Shown one piece after another: positions 52,301-61,300 of a stretch of 64,000 nucleotides of DNA. The notes under the pieces are model-generated. The model did no database searches. It saw only the letters and a program-made list of their open reading frames with translations, and was not told the origin of the DNA. A program made the translations under genes and the position numbers. Source of the DNA: Fragum whitleyi (lineage: Eukaryota; Mollusca; Bivalvia; Cardiida; Cardiidae); the NCBI GenBank assembly GCA_948146395.1, contig OX411552.1, forward strand, positions 9,939,686 to 10,003,685. The letters are read 5' to 3'. Numbering within the stretch: position 1 is the first letter of the stretch; each line of letters opens with the position of its first letter.

Positions 52301-55300
52301 GTGAAGATAAATCATTCCTGAAATAGGTTTTTAAATCCATTTCATTTTTTCCAAATTTTGGACTGGCCGAAATTGAAAAAGATGGCAGAGACAAACAAGA
52401 GGGCCATAGTGGCCCTAAATCGCTCACCTGAATGAACTGTCGAAAATACTTTAAAGTAGATTTAGAAAGGATGAAGAATCCTTACCAAATTTCAGGTCGA
52501 TTGGGCAAAAAATGATGCCTCTACACTGCTTACAAGGTTCTTCTAAGATTTGACCCTGTGACCTCATTTTTGACCCCACTTGACCCAATTTCAAACTTGA
52601 CCTAGATTTCATCAAGATGATCATTCTGACCAAATTTCAGGTAGATTGGGCAAAAAATATGGCTTCTAGAGTGTCTACAAGGTTTTTCTTAAATTTGACC
52701 CGATGACCTCATTTTTGACCCCACTTGACCCAATTTCAAAATTGTCCGAGATTTCATCAAGATGATCATTCTGACCAAATTTCAGGTAGATTGGGCAAAA
52801 AATGTGGCCTCTAGTGTCTAAAAGGTTTTTCCAAGAATTGACCCTGTGACCTCATTTTTGACCCCACTTGACCCAATTTCGAACTTGTCCGAGATTTCAT
52901 CAAGACCATCATTCTGACCGAATTTCAGGTCGATTTGGCAAAAAACATGGCTTCTAGAGTGTCTACAAGGTTCTTCTAAGATTTGACCCTGTGACCTCAT
53001 TTTTGACCCCACTTGACCCAATTTCGAACTTGTGTGAGATTTCATCAAGATGATCATTCTGACCAAATTTCAGGTTGATTGGGCAAAAAATATGGCTTCC
53101 AGAGTGTCTACAAGGTTTTTCTAAGATTTGACTCCGTGACCTCATTTTTGTTCCACTTGACCCAATTTCGAACTTGTGTGAGATTTCATCAAGAAAATCA
53201 TTCGGACCAAATTTCAGGTTGATTGGGCAAAAAATATGGCTTTTAGAGTGTCTACAAGGTTTTTCCAAGAATTGACCCTGTGACATCATTTTTGACCCGG
53301 CTTGACCCAATTTCAAACTTGTCCGAGATTTCATCAAGACAATCATTCTGACCATATTTCAGGTAGATTGGGCAAAAAATGTGGCCTCTAGAGTGTCCAC
53401 AAGGTTTTTCTAAGAATAGACCCTGTGACCTCATTTTTGACCCCACTTGACCCAATTTCGAACTTGTCCGAGATTTCATCAAGACAATCATTCTGACCCA
53501 ATTTCAGGTTGATTGGGCAAAAAATATGGCTTCTAGAGTGTCTACAAGGTTTTTCTAAGATTTGACCCCATGACCTCATTTTTGACCCTACTTGACCCAA
53601 TTTCGATCTTGTCCGAGATTTCATCAAGACAATCATTCGGACCAAATTTCAGGTAGATTGGGCAAAAAATGTGGCCTCTAGAGTGTCTACAAGGTTTTTC
53701 TAAGAATTGACCCTGTTACCTCATTTTTGACCCCACTTGACCCAATTTCGAACTTGTCCGAGATTTCATCAAGACAATCATTCTGACCGAATTTCAGGTT
53801 GATATGGCAAAAAATATGGCTTCTAGAGTGTCTACAAGGTTTTTCTAAGATTTGACCCTGTGACCTCACTTTTGACCTCACGTGACCCAATTTCGAACTT
53901 GTGCGAGATCAAAACAATCATTCAGACCAAATTTCAGGTTGATTGTGCACAAAATATGGCTTCTAGAGTGTCTACAAGGTTTTTCTAAGATTTGACCCCG
54001 TCACCTCATTTTTGACCCCTCTTGACCCAATTTAGAACTTGTCCGAGATTTCATCAAGACAATCACTCTGACCAAATTTCAGGTTGATCAGGCAAAAAAT
54101 GTGGCCTCTAGAGTGTCTACAAGGTAAATGTTGACGACACACACGACACACGACGGACGACGGACATCACTCGACCACAAAAGCTGACCTTGAGCACTTC
54201 GTGCTCAGGTGAGTTAAAAATGCGACTGTATTTTGAAATTAAAAAAAAATCTATATCTTTGAAAATACTGCTGGAAATACAGAAATTGCTTGTTACAAGC
54301 AATTTCTTTTTTTCCAACAATATTTTCAAAGATGTAAATGATCAAAGGGATACAAATTCCCAGGTATGTACAAACTAGATGGACGTCATTTGTTTATTCA
54401 GCTCCACTCAGGTAAAGTCACAAAGCATGAATGGAATAAAAGCAGGGTATAAATTTTTTGGAAATTTCAGCGACCATCTTATTTCTCAATTATTCACAAA
54501 AAGCATTTGAGAAAGTATATTTATGTGCAAAGGACCTTACCTCGGATCAAATTTTGGAGTAACTAAAGGTGTGTTCCATCCTAAAGCTGAATTCTGTCTA
54601 GACATTGCTGGAGTTATAAAACTGAAAAAAAATCAACAAGAAGTGTTAATAAAACAAGAATTCCAAATAAGAGCACCATCTACAGGTGCCTACCCTACAG
54701 AACAATTATGGGTCCACTACTTTAATAAAGTTTTGGTATACTTGGTATGAATAAGTCAACCAAACCAGTCAGAAAAAACATTTGGAAGGCAAACTTTATG
54801 ATTATTTGGGCTGCCACCATAGTGCAGTTGGCTAGGCATAAGACTTCCAATCTGGAAGTCGTGGATTCGATGGAGGCAAATATTCTTTCTGGTGTTTGTC
54901 TCTCACCAATTGGTAGATAATCGTAGACCTATGTGAGATAGCAGTCGGAGGCTAGGAAAGGGTGTAATGATAGTACAGGTGAAAGAAATACCAGGAATCC
55001 ATAGTTAGGTGCTCCGGCCGCCGCAATATAACTGCGAAAATGTTGAAAGCATTGTAAAACCCATTCAAACAAACAAAATTTATGATTATTCATTTCAAAG
55101 GGCAACATGTCCCTTAATTCAATCAAAAGTGAAGAGAAAGTTAATTAGGGCAAAAAATCAGACTTAGTTTTCAGGGCTTGTGCTAGATTTTTAAATTTAG
55201 GAGTCATTGACCCCTTGACCATAAAATTCTGGGGGGTCAAAACTAGTTTTATGGGGTCAGACAGACTTTATTGTTTGTGTTGTTTCTTTTATATAGACCT

Positions 55301-58300
55301 TTTGTAAAAGACTGAAGAAAAAAATTGACCTATCTAGTCTTTTACAGGGAAAATGACTAACAATTTTAACTAAGGGGCCCAGGCTGCCAAAATTCAATAT
55401 TTAACATAAGGGATATGGGCATTTTTTCCAGAAATCTAAGGACCATGGGTGACTGGGCCCCTACTATTCTTTTTCCCTGTTTTATAATGCATATGTTGTA
55501 CCGCTGGAAATTCAGTGTATAAAAATTACCCCTGTAGCAAATTTTTGAGGGTCAAAATGGAATTTTGGGGATTCAAAACTCTGGTTTTAGGGTCAAACAC
55601 GAGCCCTGGGTTTGACTATTTGTTTATTTCCAGTCAAACCTCTACTAGATCTTTGCTTGAACAAATCCATGACTCAGTGCAAAGCAGTTGTAACTTAAAC
55701 CTATAGGCAGTTACAACTGTTTTGCGCTGAGCCATCAAAATAGTATTTTCCACTCTTTGATTCAAAGATTTCCTTAGAACTAAGTGTTGTTTTACTAGTG
55801 GTAGAATACAGAAAATATCTTTCAAGATGTGTTATCCTTTTGCAACTTTTATTTCATAGGATTTTCAAAAGGACCCCTAGAGCAATTTTGGATGACTTTT
55901 ATAGGGCTGCATGCAGCAGTTAGTCATTTCACAGTGTTTTCTAAAATAAAAAAAACACTTTCCAGGTTTTTTTTTTAAGATTTCTTTTAACCTGGGCTTG
56001 TGCTGGTCTTTGAAATTTAGGAGTCATTGACTCCTAATCCATGATATATTCTGGGGGCCAAAACTCATTCTGAAGGGGTCAAGAAAACAGAAAGGCTAAT
56101 TGTGTGTAGAATTTTACAGGTTTCAGTTTGAATTGACTTTTTGTTTTAATAGTATGAAGGGAAAAATAAATCAGTTGAATACTACATAGTATATAGGATA
56201 CATCCTTGAAAATTTGAGTGATAAAATCCGGTTTTGATCCTTAGAATTTTCTCTCAATGGATTTTTGACCCCCTTGGAAGTAAATTCTAAGGGTCAAAAT
56301 AGGATATTTTAGATTTTTGAGGGTCAAAACCCTGGGTCAAGGGTCAAACACAAGCCCTGTTTTAACCATGGACTTCTCAATGTTAATCAAAGTCATGCTG
56401 AATAATAACCATGGAACATTGAATGAAATCAAAGTGCTGAAAGCATAGGATGCACTATAAGTGCAGTCTGATCATTGTCTATAGCTCTAGCCAAATCATG
56501 ATTAATCTGAGATCTACTAAACAACAAATCTCACCTTGAGGACACCGATGATAAGGGTGTAGGCTCTGGATTAAATGTAACTGTTGATGCCTTTTTCCTG
56601 CCCTTAGGCTGAAAACAATAAACAACATGATGTCTTTGTAAACATGTTCAGTATTTGATTTTCAAAGAGATCCTTGACCAGGTCAGATACACAATTTTCT
56701 ATCTTATTATCATTGCTCCAGATGAGAAGAATTAATTTTGCTTTTGTTTAATTGGGGTTTCCACCGCTTTCAACAATCTTTAGGCTATATCACAACGGCT
56801 GGAGCACCTAACAATGGATTCCTGGTATTTCTCACACCAGCACTACCATTATATACTTTCCTAGCCTCATGCTGCAATCCTGAATAAGAAAATAATTAAT
56901 GTAAGCATTTTGAAAATTAAAATAATGTCTACAACTCAATGTGTTCATGAATGAGTCAGAATGAGGAGTTTGCAACACAAATAGCTAGTATATCTGAGGA
57001 AAATAATGACAACTTTCAAGGAAAGATAGCTGTCTTGCATAACTTGAACATATAATAATTCTTTTACCTTTTTAATAGTTGTTGGTGCAGCCCCTTCCTC
57101 CTCTATTGTTTCAATAGCTCTCCGTGATCTATTGGTGTATTTAGATCTGTTAAATAAACAGCAGATTCATAGAATAGTTCTTGAAAACTATTTCACATGT
57201 TACTATTTCACACAATGACATACACATGCAAATTGAAAGTCAATTGAAAGGTTGATGAAGACATTTCAATGTGACTTTGATAAAGTACATTAATTTAAGA
57301 TAAAAATTAATTAGACAGCATCACATAAGAATGTTGCCTACTAAACCCTAACCTGTCTGAATTTAAGTTTTTTCTTTAAAGTCGCAAAAAAAGTTAACAT
57401 TCCAACCATTCAGACTTATTTTTTCCCTTCCATAATAAATCAGATTGACCACACTATATGAGATAAGATCAGGCATCGACACTAACTCCAGTCCTCAGGC
57501 CCGAGACCTGTGGATTTTAGGGAGGACTGGTAGATGTTACCATGCTGCAGGTCCTTGGAGCCTGTCGATAATGGCAGTGTTAAGTATTTCAAATCTGCCC
57601 AGTTTTGAAATATGACTGCTTTTCCAAAACTAAAATTTGCATTACCAAATGGAAAAAATTGTAGAAAAAGAAGAAATTGCTTGTCAAAAGCAATTTCTTC
57701 TTTTCTAACAACATTTTCCTTGCAATTTATCCCTTAAATTGTTATAAACCAAACATAGTTTTCATGAAGAACCTGTTGTTTTCAGGGAGGACCTGTAATT
57801 TTGAGGGGTAAAAGGTCCTTCAGGCTGCTGGCAAACTGTGGTTAGTGTAAATTCCTGTAGTGAAATGAATGTGAATGTTTTTTCTTCCAAAAAAGTATTT
57901 CTAAGCTATGTTTTATAGGTGGTAATAATTTAAATGTTGCATCTTCTGTCCTTAAGCAACAAATCCTTGTTACTACAATTTCAATCAAGTCAAACAGAAA
58001 AAAACTATTTTTCTCAGGGCTTGTGTTTGACCCTTAATCCAGGATTTTGACCCCCAGAAATTTGAAAAAAAAAAACACAAGATGTCTTTGTTAAACACAA
58101 TGCCCCTGTTACAGCATTTTTCTTCCAACATGTTGACCTTGACAGATGACCTTGACCTTTTAGCATGACCTTGACCATGATACTCTCAGATGTACATAAC
58201 TGAGATCTTTCATCATGCCAATAATGAGACAGGGCATCTATAATAAGCTTGAATAAACTGAACAATGAAAGTTTAATGGTTATGTTTTTAAGAAGTTTGA

Positions 58301-61300
58301 CCTTGAGAGATGACCTTGACCTTGTCACATGATCTTGACTTTGGTATCAGCAGATGTGGATCATTGAGATCTATCATCATGCAAAATATTAGCCTTGTAT
58401 CTTGAATAGGCTTGAAAATATTGGCAATGTTAAGTTTTTTGGTTAACTTTTTGAGTTATTTGACCTTGAGAGATGACCTTGACTTATCACATGACCTTGA
58501 CCTTGGTATAGGCAGATGCAGATCATTGAGATCTATCATCATGCCAAATATGAGCATAGTTTCTTGAATAGGCTTGAAGATTTTGGCAATGTTAAGTTTT
58601 TTGAGTTATTTGACCTTGAGAGATGACCTTGACCTTGTAACATGACCTTGACTTTGGTATCAGCAGATGTGGATCATTGAGATCCATCATCATGCAAAAT
58701 ATTAGCCTTGAATCTTGAATAGGCTTGAAAATATTGGCAATGTCAAGTTTTTTGGTTCATTTTTTCAGACAGACAGACAAACAGACAGACGGACAGACAG
58801 AAGGACAGCGGTAAAACAATATGCCCCTGATCTTTAGATATGGGGGCATAAGAAGTGCTTTCATTCTCAAAATTTCAAGGGGTCATTTTTGAGATCATTT
58901 TTACATTATATTCATTGTAAAAATAATTGAAAGTAACTGTTTCCTTCATTTCTTGTCTTTTTTTTCTCTATTAATCTCGGAATCTCTGCTTCTAAATTGA
59001 AGCACTGAAAACACAAGGTTAACAGTTTGAGAGGACTTTGACAACTAAAAGTTAGATATATAATTTTATTGCTACTTATTTCACAAGTTTTATTATTTGC
59101 CTGTTAAAATGTTTGGTCTGACAGTTTATCAAGACTTGTCAGACCCACTGTCTGACAGTTTTTCTGGGTCCTTTGCCATGTTTGAAAGTGTCAATTGATA
59201 CTGTATTGTTAACATTAATTAATCTATATTTATGACTTTCTCCATTGGGACTCCTTTATGAACTAGTTTTGCTAAATGCACAAAGGGGTCAATGACCCCT
59301 AAAATTTAAAGGCTAACACAAGCCCTGTTATGACTACCCAGGAACAACAAAGAAATGCAAAACAATTATTGCGACTTCTCTTGAAAAATAGTAGAAAAAC
59401 TTGTCTGCAAAAAAGTGAATCAAAAACTTGGAGAAAACATTGTTTATGATAAAGAAAATTAGGGAACAGCACTTTCTTCATATATATTAACATTTGGTTA
59501 ATTTATCTCTTAGATCTAATTCATATCATTAAAAGATGTTTTGGTATTTACTTTTCAAGGGACAAGTAGCTGAGAAAAATTTACTTGTCCACATGTAGAA
59601 AAACCCCTTACTGGACAAGTTAGGCATGGGAATTCCACAACCCTATAAAAATTAAATACTTACACTGTATCTGTGAGAGCTGATCTGTGATTAAGAACGA
59701 TCGTTGGTCTAGAAAATGCAGGCTCCTCGTCAAATGTGTCCATTTCTTCATGTTCTGTATCTTCTACATCCATTGATGCTGTAAAATAAAGATGAGATGC
59801 AAAGAGTTTTTTATTTCAAGGAGATATGAATCTAAAACATAATCATATATTGATCATGTATTTTGTTCGCCAATTAGTGTTAGGCAAATATATGTCATAA
59901 TGACTTTTGTCATGTTGGTCAAGAAAGTTGGGTGAGTTGGCATGCAGGTGTTCAATCTCATGAACTCAAAATTAACAGATGCATTTACACTGCATTAAAG
60001 ACTGAGCAAATATTTGTCACATCGACTTTAGTTGAGCAGGTCAAGAAAGTTGGGTGAGTCTGCAAGCAGGTGTTCAATCTCATGAACTCAAGGTTAACAG
60101 CGCAACACATTACAGACTGAGCTAACCATAGACTGAAATCAAGAGTTCGACACTAATACCTTTCCTCAGGACCAAGACCTGTGGATGTCATAAAGCAGAT
60201 GTCATAAAGCAATTTCTTCTTTTCCGACAATGTTTTTACTTACAAATTAGTCCTAAATTGCTAAATAATATCCAGTTTGCTTGAAGGACCTGTTTTCACC
60301 AGGTAGGGCCTTTAAGATTTAAGACTAAAAGGTCCTTCAGGCTTAAGGCAAAAAGTAGTAGGTGCCAAACCCTGGAAATGAAGAATTTTATATCCTAACA
60401 ACAACCAAGTTGACATGAGCTGTCAGTGCATAGCAGCCCTCAACTATTCAGTGCTTGAAGATAACAGCAAGTCAATTTTGACATAGGGCATATTATTCAA
60501 TTAACTGAATATTAAACAAAGAAATAAATGTCTGTTGCATGTGAAAGAAAGAATTTCAAAGCTGGTTAAGTGTTAAAAAACTCCAAAAATGAATGACATA
60601 GTAATTAATCTCTACCTAAAGAGACTAATGATGTGGTCACAAAAGTTTGGGCAAGGTTTCAAAGCAACATAGCATTAGTAGTATTAAAGATATATGATGG
60701 CGGTACATAGGCTTGACCAAACGAAAACCGAGGATAATACAAACACCCAGCCTGTGAAATGAAATAGCCTCCAATTCTTCTAGTAGTCAATCTTATCTCT
60801 GATTGATTGATATTCTGATGTGAAGGGGAATCAGTCTGTAATATGCTTACCTATAAAATCCTTAACTGTCATCTCTCTGTCAACCTATAATAAAAAAAAT
60901 ATACCGTAAAAATTCAAATCTAATTCTAATCTTATTCCTTTATAAAAACCCCATCCCCCTAGATTCAGAGGTTGAAATCAACCATTTTTGATATGATTTT
61001 AACAAAATCTTGAATAAAGGCCCATACCCACAAAATTAAGGTCACTAAATACTCAAGAGGTTTTGTACACTTTTTCCCTAATAAAATGTAAATAAAAATT
61101 CGCGGATTATGTTTAATTTTGGCCATTTTTTCACCGTCTTGACAAATAACGATAACTTGCCACAAACCAGTTATTAACTGCCTTTTATGTTTATAGCCAG
61201 TTACAACTGTTTTGCAATGAGCTATCCATATGTAGCTTAACCTCTAATAAAACCCCATCCCATTCCTATGGAAATGCAATGATTCTGATAGAACCCCTGG

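Noticed and set aside
52451..53890. A series of minus-strand open frames with a repeated peptide (SSLKLGQVGSKMRSQGQILE)
   Set aside because: They are read-through frames of the ~145 bp family D monomer; frames break whenever monomer length changes.
6153..54220. CRISPR-like array interpretation of regularly spaced repeats
   Set aside because: Units are 140-180 bp head-to-tail monomers without unique spacers, in intron-bearing animal DNA.
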